DNA of 64,000 nt from Micromonospora lupini (lineage in GTDB: Bacteria > Actinomycetota > Actinomycetes > Mycobacteriales > Micromonosporaceae), in contig NZ_JAPENL010000001.1 of assembly GCF_026342015.1 (NCBI RefSeq), positions 2,728,001 through 2,792,000 of the forward strand, given 5' to 3'. The notes beneath the pieces were generated by a model. The model did not search any database. It was given only the letters and a program-made list of their open reading frames with translations, and was not told where the DNA came from. Both the position numbers and the translations under genes were made by a program. Of the stretch, positions 30,807-39,767 are shown piece by piece. The number at the start of each line of letters is the position of its first letter. Position 1 is the first letter of the stretch.

Positions 30807-31742
30807 ATGCCGGGCGCATACCCTCCGGCCGCCCCCACGCTGGCCGGCGACCTCCTCACCGTTCACCGCCTCTTGCAGAACCCGACGTACCTGAAGCGCC
30901 GGCTGCGCACCATCGCCGAGCTGCGGTTCGTCGCGGACCGCATCCTCACCGGCCGCTACCGCACCACCGGTGGTGCGATCGCGTTCGAACAGTCCGAGCC
31001 GATCATGAACACCCGGCCCGTCGAGTCCGTCGCACCGGGATCCGAGTACCCCCGGGACAGCACCCCCGAGGGCACCGCCGCCCTCGCCGCAGTCAGCAAG
31101 TGGGGCCAGGCCGTGGGCTTGACCGATGAGAAGCTGAAGCGGTCCGTCTACATGGGCCAGGAAGTCAACCGCGCCCTGATCAAGACGGCGAACTCGGTCA
31201 TCCAGAAGGTCGACCGCCTCGCGACCGCCGCCGTGGCGTCGGCCGTCACCAGCTCCATCGCCGCCGCCGCGAACTGGAACGCCGCAACCCCCGCCCTGTT
31301 CCGGGACGTCGAGCTGGCGGCGGCGAAGGTCGTGGACCTCAACCAGGGCTACAACCCCCGCGCGGTGCTCATGTCCACCACCAAGTACGCGCTGCTGATC
31401 ACCGACCCGGCGATCGCCGCGCTGCGCCGCCGCGAAACGTCGGACAACCCGATCTACGGCGGAGACATCGAGACGCTGGGCAAGTACCGGATCATCGCCA
31501 CCCCCGCGAGCAACCTGCCGTCGGACGACGTGTGGGTGTTCGACCCCGACCAGCTCGGCGGCATGGCCGACGAGACCGAGGTCGACCCGGGCTACGCGAC
31601 CATGGACAACGGCCTTCAGTACAAGACCAAGCGCATCGACGAGCGGGACTCCTGGGACATCTGGGCCCGCCGCATCACCGTCCCCGTCGTCCAGGAGCCG
31701 GGCGCGGCGATCCGCCTCACCGGCACCGGAACCCTGGGCTGA
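30807..31742 (+). CDS. major capsid protein
   Basis: A 311-residue protein with a strong AAGGA before the ATG. The order of features (N-arm helix, GAIAFEQSEPIMNTRPVESV, long helical spine, then PRAVLMSTTKYALLIT, and a final beta domain with KRIDERDSWDIWARRI) is that of HK97-fold capsid proteins of actinophages. It lies downstream of protease/scaffold and decoration genes. There is no long N-terminal delta domain, consistent with the separate scaffold gene. Confidence 0.88.
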   Translation: MPGAYPPAAPTLAGDLLTVHRLLQNPTYLKRRLRTIAELRFVADRILTGRYRTTGGAIAFEQSEPIMNTRPVESVAPGSEYPRDSTPEGTAALAAVSKWGQAVGLTDEKLKRSVYMGQEVNRALIKTANSVIQKVDRLATAAVASAVTSSIAAAANWNAATPALFRDVELAAAKVVDLNQGYNPRAVLMSTTKYALLITDPAIAALRRRETSDNPIYGGDIETLGKYRIIATPASNLPSDDVWVFDPDQLGGMADETEVDPGYATMDNGLQYKTKRIDERDSWDIWARRITVPVVQEPGAAIRLTGTGTLG

Positions 31743-31753
31743 GGCGGCTGACC

Positions 31754-32266
31754 ATGACGTACCAGCTCGTAGGCGAGTGCGCCTACATCTCCACGAACAC
31801 GGCGCTGGGTCGGGCGAAGGTGCTGATGCACAAGGGCGCGCTCGTCCCCGACGACGCCCCCGAGCTGAAGCACCTGCTCAGCATCGGCATGGCCGCCCGG
31901 GTGGGCGGCGACGAGACGGGCGGGGTGAACGCGGCCGGTGAGCCGGCGGCGGTCGCCGACGGCATTGTCGTTCCGGCGCCGGACGGGTCGCGGGCGCTGG
32001 CCCCGGCCGAGCCGGAGCAGGACACCCCGGCCGACGACGCCCCCGTGGGTGAGCAGTCGGACGAGGACAAGTCCGCCGCCGACACGGCCGAGCGGCGCCG
32101 GGTCGCCCGGGAGAAGCTGGCCGCCCTCGGCGGCAAGACCCCCGACGGCCGGCAGTCCGCCGACGTCCTCGTGGAGTACCTGGTCGCCCAGGGCGGCTCC
32201 TACGACGACCTCGCCCGCGCGGAGAAGCCGGACCTGCTCGACCTGGTCAAGCAGCGCCAGAGCTGA
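31754..32266 (+). CDS. head-associated protein with disordered middle
   Basis: A 170-residue protein. Residues 1-55 form a small beta-rich domain (YQLVGECAYISTNTALGR). The middle is acidic and Ala/Pro-rich. The last 50 residues (TPDGRQSADVLVEYLVAQGG, DDLARAEKPDLLDLVK) resemble a short helix-extension-helix fold. It follows the capsid gene; a head-tail junction role is possible but not shown. Confidence 0.6.
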   Translation: MTYQLVGECAYISTNTALGRAKVLMHKGALVPDDAPELKHLLSIGMAARVGGDETGGVNAAGEPAAVADGIVVPAPDGSRALAPAEPEQDTPADDAPVGEQSDEDKSAADTAERRRVAREKLAALGGKTPDGRQSADVLVEYLVAQGGSYDDLARAEKPDLLDLVKQRQS

Positions 32267-32280
32267 CCACTGCTGGTTGG

Positions 32281-32320
32281 TCCGGCCGACCCCCGCAACC
32301 CCACGCCGGGGGCGGCCGGA
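32281..32320 (+). terminator. hairpin terminator before the SGNH genes
   Basis: TCCGGCC and CCCCCG pair with CGGGGG and GGCCGGA, with a small internal loop and an 11-base loop, 14 bases after the preceding stop. The remaining 90 bases up to the next gene show nothing else except its ribosome binding site. Confidence 0.6.
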
Positions 32321-32413
32321 TCACCGCTCGCATACAGCCACGCGCAGGCGAATCCAGCCCCGCAGCCTCTCACCCGGGCGATCACCATCCATGCTTCCAA
32401 GGAGGGAGCCTCC

Positions 32414-34120
32414 GTGGCGCGTTTGATTGGCCCAGACGAGGCGTACCGCACCGTCTACCTGCCCGATGGCACCGCCCGCGCGCAGGGCTACCCAGTGCCC
32501 CTGTTCACCGATGAGGGCCTATCGGAACCTGCCGACGTGCGGACCCTTGACGGCGACACCATCGCCGGATCGGTGGTGCACGTCGACGTGTACTCGCGTG
32601 TGCCGCTGGTGTTGTACCCGGACGGCGAGGACGTGGTGTGGACGTCGATTCAAGGCGGCCCACCGACGCCCCTGTTCGCGCGTCTCGACGGCCGCCTTGA
32701 TGCCCTCGTCGCGGACCTGGCCGGCCAGGATGGCCTGGTCGCCGAGGAACGAGACGCGCGGGTAGCCGCCGACGATGAGCTGAGCGACCGGGTGGACGCC
32801 GTACAGACGTCGCTGACGTCAGGGCAGTCCACCACCACCGCAGCCCTCGCCGCCCTGCCCACCACCTACACGGGTGTCGGCGGGAACATCCAGGCCACGC
32901 TGCGCCGCCTGCAAGACGACGTCGGTGATGTGACGGTGCTCGTCCTGGGAGACGGCGCCGCTGCCGGGGCCGGGCAGTGGCCGTACCTGCTCGCCGCTCA
33001 GGTGCAGGCCCTCTACCCTCACCGCACGCTGAAGCAGACCGTGTGGAACGGCACCGCCTACCCGGCCCTGTCGACGATCACCGCCGGCACCGGCTCGGGC
33101 AACATCAACTGGTATCAGGGTGCGGTCACGTCGACGAACCCGGAACACACGTTCTTCGCCTGGGATCCACAAGTCGCCGCCGTGCAACCCGACCTGATCA
33201 TCACGCACTTCGGGCACGGCTACGGTGCGACCGCCAGCGGCGGCGGGTTCGCCAACGACGCCGAGCAGGACCGGATCACCCGGGAACGGCTCACCCGCTG
33301 GGTGGCGCAGGTGAAGGTGTCGTGCTCGGCCGCCGACGTGATCGTGACGTCGCAGAACCCGTACCTCGCGGTCGGCGCCCGGACAGGGCTGTCGACGCTG
33401 CGGGCGCAAATTTGGCGGGACATCGCTGCCGACATGGGCTGCGCGTATGGCCCAATCCTGGAGGCGTACCAGGGCGTCGGTACACCCGCCGCCTACCTGG
33501 CCGGTGATGGTGTCACCCCCACCACGTCCGGTTCGACGAACGGGGCCGCGTTGGCGGCGGCGGCGCTGCTGCCGCTGTTCCGGTATCAGCGGCACCTCGC
33601 GCCGAGCCCCCGGGTGCCGTCGCCGCTGCTGCGCCGCAACCGATCTTTGCTCGTCAACGGCGACTTCTCCTCGTTCACGTCGCCGCCCACCCTGCCCGGA
33701 TGGACCGCCCTCAACTCCACCCTCAGCAAGAACACCACCACGTACGAGTCGGGCAGCGGCTACTCGCTGCGCATCGCCGCCGCCGCCGGCTCCGGCTTGG
33801 CCACCATCTACCAACTGCTGCCCATCTACTCGGTGCGCGGGCAGGTCATCACCTGCGCGGCCCGCATCTACCTGCCGGCCGCCTCGTCGAACACCGGCGG
33901 CCGGCTCCAGCTCTCCGGGGACACAGGTGTCGCCACGGCCGCATCAGGGACGCTGTTCCAGGTCCGGGACCGGTGGGTGTGGGCGTACGTGACTGGTCGG
34001 ATTCCAGCGACCGCGAACTTCGCCACCCTGTCGATCATCGGCGGGACCGCTGGCAGCAGCGACGAATGCTACGTCGACCGGGTGGTGTGTGTCCTCGGGC
34101 ACTTGCCGTCCGACGTGTAA
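32414..34120 (+). CDS. SGNH-hydrolase-like virion protein, catalytic serine replaced
   Basis: A 568-residue protein, strong AAGGAGGGAG before the GTG. Residues 1-90 (IGPDEAYRTVYLPDGTARAQ and onward, ending WTSIQGGPPTPL) are shared with the next gene. A short coiled coil leads to an SGNH-like domain starting VTVLVLGDGAAAG; block I reads GDG (179-181), so the nucleophile Ser is missing, and blocks III/V are not recognisable. From about residue 410 a beta-sandwich domain (NGDFSSF, GWTALNSTLSKN) looks like a carbohydrate-binding module. Probably a receptor or glycan-binding appendage rather than an active esterase. Confidence 0.65.
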   Translation: MARLIGPDEAYRTVYLPDGTARAQGYPVPLFTDEGLSEPADVRTLDGDTIAGSVVHVDVYSRVPLVLYPDGEDVVWTSIQGGPPTPLFARLDGRLDALVADLAGQDGLVAEERDARVAADDELSDRVDAVQTSLTSGQSTTTAALAALPTTYTGVGGNIQATLRRLQDDVGDVTVLVLGDGAAAGAGQWPYLLAAQVQALYPHRTLKQTVWNGTAYPALSTITAGTGSGNINWYQGAVTSTNPEHTFFAWDPQVAAVQPDLIITHFGHGYGATASGGGFANDAEQDRITRERLTRWVAQVKVSCSAADVIVTSQNPYLAVGARTGLSTLRAQIWRDIAADMGCAYGPILEAYQGVGTPAAYLAGDGVTPTTSGSTNGAALAAAALLPLFRYQRHLAPSPRVPSPLLRRNRSLLVNGDFSSFTSPPTLPGWTALNSTLSKNTTTYESGSGYSLRIAAAAGSGLATIYQLLPIYSVRGQVITCAARIYLPAASSNTGGRLQLSGDTGVATAASGTLFQVRDRWVWAYVTGRIPATANFATLSIIGGTAGSSDECYVDRVVCVLGHLPSDV

Positions 34121-34132
34121 GGGGGGTGTGCG

Positions 34133-35713
34133 ATGCCGATCCCTTCCGGAGGGCAAGCCCCCGATCTGATTCCCCGCCAAATCGGCCCCGACGAGGCGTG
34201 CCGTGTGGTGTATCTGCCCGATGGGCGGGCGCGCGCCCGCGGCTACCCGGTGCCGATGTTCCTCGACGAGGGGCTTTCCACGCCGGCCGACGTGCTCACC
34301 CTCACGGGCGATCCGATCCCCGAGTCGACGGTGATGGTGGACGCGTACTCCCGCATTCCCCTAGTCCTGTACCCGGTGGGCGCGGACACGGTGTGGACGT
34401 CCATCAACGGCGGCCCGGCGATCCCTCTGTACTCGCGGGTCGACTACCGGATTGATGTGCTGGCGGCGAAGGTCGGCACAGCGGAGTCGGGCGTCGAGTC
34501 GGAACGGCTTGCCCGGGTCGCGCAGATCGCGGCCGAACAGTCGGCGCGGGCGGCGGCGATCACCGCCGAGCAGCAGGCGCGGGTCGCCGCGGTGACCGCC
34601 GAGCAGCAGGCGCGGCAGTCGGCCGACGCAGTGTTGGGCGGCCTGGTCGACGCCGTTGAGGGCTCACTGGCGGTGTTGGACGGCCGCGTCGATGACCTTG
34701 ATGCTGCCATCGAGGCGAAGGCCGACGAGGACAAGACGGTCGAGTACCTGGACGTCTACAACGGCCTGTTCGGCGGTAACCCGTTCGTGGTCGGTCAGGC
34801 GACGACGGCGACAACGTTGACCGCTCCCGCGTCTGCGGGCGCGACGACGCTGACCGTAGCGTCGGCGACGGGCATGTTGGCGGGTGTGCTGCTGGCGACG
34901 AACCAGGGCACAGCGTCACAACAAATCCTCAAGATCACAGGGGTGGCGGGGTCAGTGCTGACCGTCACCCCGGCCGTCGCCACGGCCCTCAACACCGGTG
35001 CCGCCGTCGCCCCCGTTTGGACGAACGCCAGTCACGTCACGTTCGACACCGTCGGCGGATCCCGCGCCTACGGGTGGTGGCTGGCCAACTCCCGCCGTTC
35101 CGACAACACGTACGTGTTCTTCGAGCCCAACCCGAGGATCGTGTGGCTCGGTGACTCGTGGACCGCCGAGTGCATCAAGGAGTTCCGCGCCGAGCTGACC
35201 ACCCGCCTCGGGTCGGGCACCACCGTCGTCGACGCCGGCATCTCCGGTAACACGCTCGTGCAGATGATGGCCCGCTTCGCCGCCGACGTCGCCCCCGCCA
35301 ACCCCGACATCGTGGTGCTGGAGTACGGCGTCAACGACATCTACAGCGGCTTCACCAGGACGCAGATGGCCGCCGACTTGGAACGCGCCGTCGCGATGTG
35401 CCGGGCCATCGGTGCCCGGGTCGTGATCCCCGGCATCGTGCCCCTGTCCGACTATCCGACGGTGTCGCGGGACCGCAGCCTCGAACTGAAGGGGCAGGCG
35501 ACGTCGGCGGTGTTCCCGGCAGCCACCACCAGCGGCTACCTGACCCGCATCGACACCCTCGGCCTACCGTTGCCGGCGTCCACGACGACCCGAGCGCCGC
35601 TGAACATTCCCCACGGGGCCGCCCCAACAAGCCCGGTCGACGGCGACATGTGGACCACCACGGCCGGGCTGTTCGTGCGGATCAACGGCGCGACGGTCGG
35701 ACCTCTGACCTGA
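34133..35713 (+). CDS. SGNH-hydrolase-like fibre protein
   Basis: A 526-residue paralogue of the preceding protein through the N-terminal 100 residues (IGPDEACRVVYLPDGRARAR). Next is an Ala/Gln-rich coiled coil with repeated ITAEQQARVAA units (about 125-165), a small beta domain, then an SGNH domain with GDSW (S342) and GVND at 399-402. A DxxH catalytic block is not evident. It ends with a VDGDMWTTTAGLFVRINGA tail typical of phage fibre tips. Likely a trimeric surface fibre with possible deacylase activity on cell-wall glycans. Confidence 0.7.
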   Translation: MPIPSGGQAPDLIPRQIGPDEACRVVYLPDGRARARGYPVPMFLDEGLSTPADVLTLTGDPIPESTVMVDAYSRIPLVLYPVGADTVWTSINGGPAIPLYSRVDYRIDVLAAKVGTAESGVESERLARVAQIAAEQSARAAAITAEQQARVAAVTAEQQARQSADAVLGGLVDAVEGSLAVLDGRVDDLDAAIEAKADEDKTVEYLDVYNGLFGGNPFVVGQATTATTLTAPASAGATTLTVASATGMLAGVLLATNQGTASQQILKITGVAGSVLTVTPAVATALNTGAAVAPVWTNASHVTFDTVGGSRAYGWWLANSRRSDNTYVFFEPNPRIVWLGDSWTAECIKEFRAELTTRLGSGTTVVDAGISGNTLVQMMARFAADVAPANPDIVVLEYGVNDIYSGFTRTQMAADLERAVAMCRAIGARVVIPGIVPLSDYPTVSRDRSLELKGQATSAVFPAATTSGYLTRIDTLGLPLPASTTTRAPLNIPHGAAPTSPVDGDMWTTTAGLFVRINGATVGPLT

Positions 35714-35732
35714 CCGGAAGGGAAGCCCGATC

Positions 35733-36218
35733 ATGCCGGTTCCCATGGGCGGCGATGACCTGCCGATCATCCCCGACGAGGCTCCGGTCTGGGCGCCCGA
35801 GCTGGCGACGGTCGCCGACCACGTCCCGTATATGACCGTCGACACGGTCACCCCGGGCGTCCAGGAGTACCTGGGCACGTTCAATCACCGGACCACGCCG
35901 ACTGGGGAGCAGGCGCAGCGGCTCATCGACGGGGCGTGGCCGTCGGTGCTCGCCGCCACCGGGGCGATCGTCGAGCAGGTGTGGCCGCTGGCACGGTCAG
36001 TGGCCGCCCTGCGCGCCGCAGCGGCGATCGTGCGCGCCTACCCCCGCGACGACGGCGACTTGGCCCGCGCCGCCGCCCTCGACGCCGCAGCGGACGCCGA
36101 CCTGCGTCGGCTGATCGCGGCGAACGACGCCGCCGGTGGTGGTGACGGCAACAGCGTCGACCTGCTGCCCGTGTACGCGTTCCCGCCGCCCGTCCCGTGG
36201 GGCGACAACCTCCTGTAA
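35733..36218 (+). CDS. head-tail connector protein (adaptor-like)
   Basis: A 161-residue, mainly helical protein preceded by GGAAGGGAAG. The arrangement of several short helices (LIDGAWPSVLAATGAIVEQV, ALRAAAAIVRAY) and the position between capsid-associated and neck genes fits gp6/gp15-type adaptors that sit under the portal. The C-terminal part is Pro-rich. Homology not certain. Confidence 0.6.
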   Translation: MPVPMGGDDLPIIPDEAPVWAPELATVADHVPYMTVDTVTPGVQEYLGTFNHRTTPTGEQAQRLIDGAWPSVLAATGAIVEQVWPLARSVAALRAAAAIVRAYPRDDGDLARAAALDAAADADLRRLIAANDAAGGGDGNSVDLLPVYAFPPPVPWGDNLL

Positions 36219-36251
36219 CCCCGGTCCTGGACACCGAAAGCGAGCCCACCA

Positions 36252-36569
36252 ATGACCGACTTCAACGCCGAGCTGCCCACCAACACCGGCGTGACCCTCA
36301 CCCCCCGCACCGGTACGACGAGCGGCGACACCGTGCCCGCCGGGTGCGTCGTCGTCGCCCGCAACACCGGCGCCGGCTCCCACACCGTCACCCTGACCGT
36401 CGGCGCGCAGTTCGACGGCCTCGCCGTCGCATCCCGCGTGCACACGGTCGCCGCCGGAGCCGTCGCCGGTATCCGAGTGCCGGCGACGTACGCCGACGCC
36501 AACGGCCGGGTGCCCATCGCCGTCAACGCCACCGCCAACGAAGTCACCTACTACGTCCTGGGGATGTGA
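36252..36569 (+). CDS. small beta-rich structural protein
   Basis: A 105-residue protein with alternating hydrophobic strands (GDTVPAGCVVVARNTGAGSH, TVTLTVGAQFDGL), without charged clusters, like small head decoration or stopper-type proteins common next to connectors in actinophages. Specific role unknown. Confidence 0.6.
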   Translation: MTDFNAELPTNTGVTLTPRTGTTSGDTVPAGCVVVARNTGAGSHTVTLTVGAQFDGLAVASRVHTVAAGAVAGIRVPATYADANGRVPIAVNATANEVTYYVLGM

Positions 36570-36571
36570 CC

Positions 36572-37105
36572 ATGCGACCGAACGCCGACTACATCGCGCA
36601 GCGGCCGATCTTCGTGCACGGGGTGCGCGGCTACAACCCGGGCGACGACATCCACACCGTCGCCGTGGAGAACCTGGGCCTCACCGTCGGCGTGGACGTC
36701 CTGCCGGCCCGACCCGACGTGATCCCCCGCCCCGCTAAGGATGCGCTCCGCCCCGACTGGGTGGCGTACTGGCTGGGGCAGGGCATGTCGCAGCAGGAGA
36801 TCGACGAGCTGAACCGTAACCAGCTCGCGGAGAAGGAGCCGGAGGTGATCGGCGGGGTCGACCCGTCCGCGACCGCCGTCAGGGTGGAGAGCCCGATGCC
36901 GGACAACACCGCCGCCCAGGCCGCCCCACAGCTCGCCGAACCGGCCGAGCGGGTGGAGCGGCCTGGGCAGGGTGCCCGCAAGGCGGACTGGGTGGCGTAC
37001 GCGGTATGGCGGGGCATGGCCAAGGAGACGGCCGAGGACTCAACGATCCCGCAGCTCGCCACTACCGACTACGACAACCTCTTCGGACCCGAGCGGCACG
37101 CGTGA
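36572..37105 (+). CDS. hypothetical protein with two DWVAY repeats
   Basis: A 177-residue protein. A short N-terminal beta segment is followed by two copies of a motif of about 25 residues, RPDWVAYWLGQGMSQQEID and KADWVAYAVWRGMAKETAE, separated by a Pro/Ala-rich linker. The repeated unit looks like a small helix-turn-helix (HeH/Rho-N-like) fold. It is the last gene before the leftward PadR cassette. Confidence 0.55.
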   Translation: MRPNADYIAQRPIFVHGVRGYNPGDDIHTVAVENLGLTVGVDVLPARPDVIPRPAKDALRPDWVAYWLGQGMSQQEIDELNRNQLAEKEPEVIGGVDPSATAVRVESPMPDNTAAQAAPQLAEPAERVERPGQGARKADWVAYAVWRGMAKETAEDSTIPQLATTDYDNLFGPERHA

Positions 37106-37115
37106 TCTTCGCCGA

Positions 37116-37670
37116 CTACCGGGGGTCAGGCGGCGTCTCTGACCGCCAGAGCAAGGCCATCCGTCCTCTGTAGCGCTCGCGCTCGGATCTATGTACCGCC
37201 CGCAGGGCGAGGTAAGTCACGCCACTCCAAATCGGAACAGCGATCGCCACCGGAATGGCCTGTGCCAGCGCCCCTTGTCCGGCCCCTGAAACGAAGCCGG
37301 TAATGCCCGTGGTCAGGAGCCCCACAGCAAAGACGGGCAAGAGCTCGCGCGCCGGTCGCATCGGGATATCCAGCCCGTCCGCGACCACCCGCGTAGCGCT
37401 GTCACCAACGGCCGCCCACACCCTGGGCAGCGCCCTACCCGCTGCGCCCAGGCTGAACTGCGCGGCCGTCAGGAGTTTGAGCAGCTTGCCGGGACGTTCC
37501 TCGACGATCGCCGTCCACTCCTCTGCGTACCCGGCGGCGATGTCCGGGTCGGTCGTCCACCGGTAGGCCGCCCAGCGGACCAGTCGTCGCGCAGCCCACG
37601 GCGAGAGGTCCGTCATCTCGTTGACCAGCAGTCCGAAGACGAAGCTGGCCGCGATCTCCCAGCCGTTCAC
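37116..37670 (-). CDS. membrane protein paired with a PadR regulator
   Basis: A 184-residue leftward protein with a hydrophobic N-terminal helix (AASFVFGLLVNEM) and two further hydrophobic segments near residues 110-160. The cytoplasmic middle (AAYRWTTDPDIAAGYAEEWTAIVEERP) resembles proteins encoded next to PadR-like regulators in actinobacteria. Its start overlaps the PadR stop by 4 bases, so the two form a transcription unit opposite to the head-tail operon. Base composition is slightly less GC-extreme than its neighbours. Confidence 0.7.
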   Translation of the reverse strand: MNGWEIAASFVFGLLVNEMTDLSPWAARRLVRWAAYRWTTDPDIAAGYAEEWTAIVEERPGKLLKLLTAAQFSLGAAGRALPRVWAAVGDSATRVVADGLDIPMRPARELLPVFAVGLLTTGITGFVSGAGQGALAQAIPVAIAVPIWSGVTYLALRAVHRSERERYRGRMALLWRSETPPDPR

Positions 37671-37999
37671 GCCTCACACCAGCCGAAGGCCAGCCGGGCA
37701 CGCACCGTCGGTGCAGGCTTCGGCTGCCGTGCGGTGATCAGTTCGCGGGCACTGGTCGCACCGTGCGGCGTAAGGCGGTAGTACCGACGGCGGGGCTTGC
37801 CCGGTTCGGCATCGTCCTCCCAACGGGAGGTCACCCACTTCGACTCGTCGAGCCGTTCGAGGATTTTGTAGATCGTGGGGCCTGACTTCCCGGTCGTCCG
37901 CATGATGGCCCAGCCGTGCAGCTCGTTGTCGTCTGCATCGAGGAGGGCGTTGAGGACAGCCAGGAGTGGCCCGGTGATGCGTACGGGTCCATCCGACAT
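37667..37999 (-). CDS. PadR-family transcriptional regulator
   Basis: A 110-residue winged-helix protein: LLAVLNALLDADDNELHGWA then GKSGPTIYKILERLDESKWV and a GKPRRRYYRLTPHG wing, all diagnostic of PadR. ATG 37999 is preferred because a TAGTAT box lies 13 bases upstream and would give a very short or leaderless transcript; an in-frame start at 38044 is possible. It likely represses its own operon and relieves repression on a signal sensed with the membrane partner (inference). Confidence 0.85.
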   Translation of the reverse strand: MSDGPVRITGPLLAVLNALLDADDNELHGWAIMRTTGKSGPTIYKILERLDESKWVTSRWEDDAEPGKPRRRYYRLTPHGATSARELITARQPKPAPTVRARLAFGWCEA

Positions 38000-38066
38000 G
38001 GACTTAACGATACTAGGTGAAATAAGAGTTGGCGAATCGATCATCCTGAGTGGCGCGGCGGGGGTG

Positions 38067-38504
38067 ATGCTCGTGGCCCGGGTCGTCTGGAATTACGGCG
38101 AAGCCGAACGACTCCTCCACTCCGAGTCAGGGCCTGTCGGCCGGGACATGGCCCGCAAGGGTGAACGGGTCGCCGCCGAACAACGCCGCACCGCCCCCGT
38201 CTCCCCCGACGGCTCTCACGGCCGCGAGCCCGGCTACATGCGCGACCACGTCAGCTCGAACCTCGGCCGGGACACCCTCGGCCTGTACGTCGACGTCGGT
38301 ACCGACGCGCGCACCCCCGACGGCCACGCCTACCCGCTCGATGTGGAGCTGGGCACCCGCCCTCACGTGATCAAGTCGAAGGGCAACTACCCGCTGCGCA
38401 ACCCCAAGACCGGGCAGGTGTTCGGCCCTGAGGTGCACCACCCCGGCACTGACGCGCAGCCGTTCCTGCGGCCCAGCTTGGACGTGCTGCGCCACGAGAT
38501 GTAG
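38067..38504 (+). CDS. head-tail joining / tail completion protein (HK97 gp10-like)
   Basis: A 145-residue protein from ATG 38067 (a GTG one codon earlier is equivalent). Features: an N-terminal helix, LYVDVGTDARTPDGHAYPLD strands and the ending HPGTDAQPFLRPSLDVL, the characteristic C-terminus of gp10-like proteins. It lies before the tail terminator, the normal place. Confidence 0.8.
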   Translation: MLVARVVWNYGEAERLLHSESGPVGRDMARKGERVAAEQRRTAPVSPDGSHGREPGYMRDHVSSNLGRDTLGLYVDVGTDARTPDGHAYPLDVELGTRPHVIKSKGNYPLRNPKTGQVFGPEVHHPGTDAQPFLRPSLDVLRHEM

Positions 38505-38526
38505 CCGCCAGAGGGGGTGACCCCGG

Positions 38527-38949
38527 GTGGGCACCTACGTGGACGCCGAACGCGCCGTCGCCGGCTGGATCAACTCCCTGACCGGCAGTCTCGTCGGCCC
38601 CGGCCGCCCCCTGTTGAAGGGCGCGCACCTCACCGCACTGCGCGGCGCCGCGTCGAGCTGCTACGCCCTGCTCAGCCTGTTGCCCGGTTCCGTCGCCCTG
38701 GGCGTCGAGAACCCCGACCACCGGGCCAGGGTGTCCGCCTCCATCTACGGCCCCACCAAGGAGGCCGCCACCACCGCGGCGATCGCGTACGCGAACGCGC
38801 TGCTCACCCTCGACGGCCGCCGCCAGCCGATGACCGGCGCGGTGTGCCTCGTCGTCGACCCCGACAGCATCTCCGGCCCCGCCTGGCTACCCGACCAGGC
38901 CGGCCCCCGGCTGCTCGTCGACGCCGATTTCTACCTCCGGGCGGCGTAG
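38527..38949 (+). CDS. tail terminator protein
   Basis: A 140-residue protein from GTG 38527. The alpha/beta pattern YVDAERAVAGWINSL, then VSASIYGPTKEAATTAAIAY and the final LLVDADFYLRAA strand follows gpU-like tail terminators that cap the tail tube at the neck. Order gp10-like, terminator, major tail protein supports it. Confidence 0.78.
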   Translation: MGTYVDAERAVAGWINSLTGSLVGPGRPLLKGAHLTALRGAASSCYALLSLLPGSVALGVENPDHRARVSASIYGPTKEAATTAAIAYANALLTLDGRRQPMTGAVCLVVDPDSISGPAWLPDQAGPRLLVDADFYLRAA

Positions 38950-38985
38950 CGCCCCCGGCCCTTCCCCCTGTTTTGCCCCAACTTG

Positions 38986-39002
38986 CCCGGCGTAGCGCCG
39001 GG
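38986..39002. other. short hairpin before the major tail gene
   Basis: CCCGGCG and CGCCGGG enclose a 3-base loop directly upstream of the ribosome binding site of the major tail gene. The 11-mer GGCGTAGCGCC also occurs around the preceding stop codon (38942), so the hairpin sits in a partial duplication. It may be an RNA processing or stabilising element. Confidence 0.4.
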
Positions 39003-39016
39003 GAGAGGACACCGCA

Positions 39017-39595
39017 ATGCCTACTGCCGTCGCACCCAAGAACGCGCTGGCGTTCGGCGCCGGGTGGCTCTACTACGCCACCCCCGGCACCACCATCCCC
39101 GCCTGCACCGTCGGCGGATCGATCTTCACCGACTCGTGGACCGGCTGGACGTTGCTCGGCGTCACCCGCGAGGGCCACGAGTTCTCGTACGAGGTGTCCA
39201 CCGAGCCGGTCGAGGCCGCGGAGTACCTGGACCCGATCGCCACCGTGTCGACCGGCCGCACCGCCGGCATGTCCTTCGACATGATGCAGATCCACGCGCA
39301 AAACTTGCGGCGGGCACTCAACGGCGGCTCGATCATCACGTCGGGCTCCGGCGCGACCCTCCGGTCGGAGTACACACCCCCGGCCATGGGCCAAGAGGTC
39401 CGCTGCATGATCGGCTGGGAGTCGCAAGACCTCACCGAAAGGCTCTACGCCGAGCAGGCGTTCCAGGTCGGCTCGCTCACGATCGCCCGCCGCAAGGGCG
39501 CCGACAACGCCAGCCTGCCGGTGGAGTTCCGGCTGGAACCGGCCGCCGATGGCAACCCGTTCCACCACATCTTCGCCGGGGCGCTCCGTGGGTAA
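39017..39595 (+). CDS. major tail protein
   Basis: A 192-residue protein preceded by GGGAGAGG. Mostly beta: WTLLGVTREGHEFSYEVSTE, EAAEYLDPIATVSTGRTAGM then MSFDMMQIHAQNLRRALNG, the tube-protein pattern of siphoviruses. It is placed between the tail terminator and the chaperone/tape-measure genes. Confidence 0.85.
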   Translation: MPTAVAPKNALAFGAGWLYYATPGTTIPACTVGGSIFTDSWTGWTLLGVTREGHEFSYEVSTEPVEAAEYLDPIATVSTGRTAGMSFDMMQIHAQNLRRALNGGSIITSGSGATLRSEYTPPAMGQEVRCMIGWESQDLTERLYAEQAFQVGSLTIARRKGADNASLPVEFRLEPAADGNPFHHIFAGALRG

Positions 39596-39767
39596 CCCGG
39601 CCCGCCCGCCGGTCGAGCCGAGCGCCGACCTACGCCAGTTCGCGTCCGGTGTCCGGCAGATGTTCGTCGCCCTCGTCAACGAGGGCTTCACCGAGCGGCA
39701 GGCCCTCGCGGTCATCGGGACCGCGCTCGCCGCGACCATCAACAGCAGCGGGGGTGAACCGTCGTGA
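39588..39767 (+). CDS. small helical tail-region protein
   Basis: A 59-residue product from GTG 39588, overlapping the major tail gene by 8 bases and the next gene by 4. Core helix LRQFASGVRQMFVALVNEGF followed by a second helix. Similar short frames occur just before tail chaperone genes in actinophages. Function unknown. Confidence 0.55.
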   Translation: MGNPARPPVEPSADLRQFASGVRQMFVALVNEGFTERQALAVIGTALAATINSSGGEPS

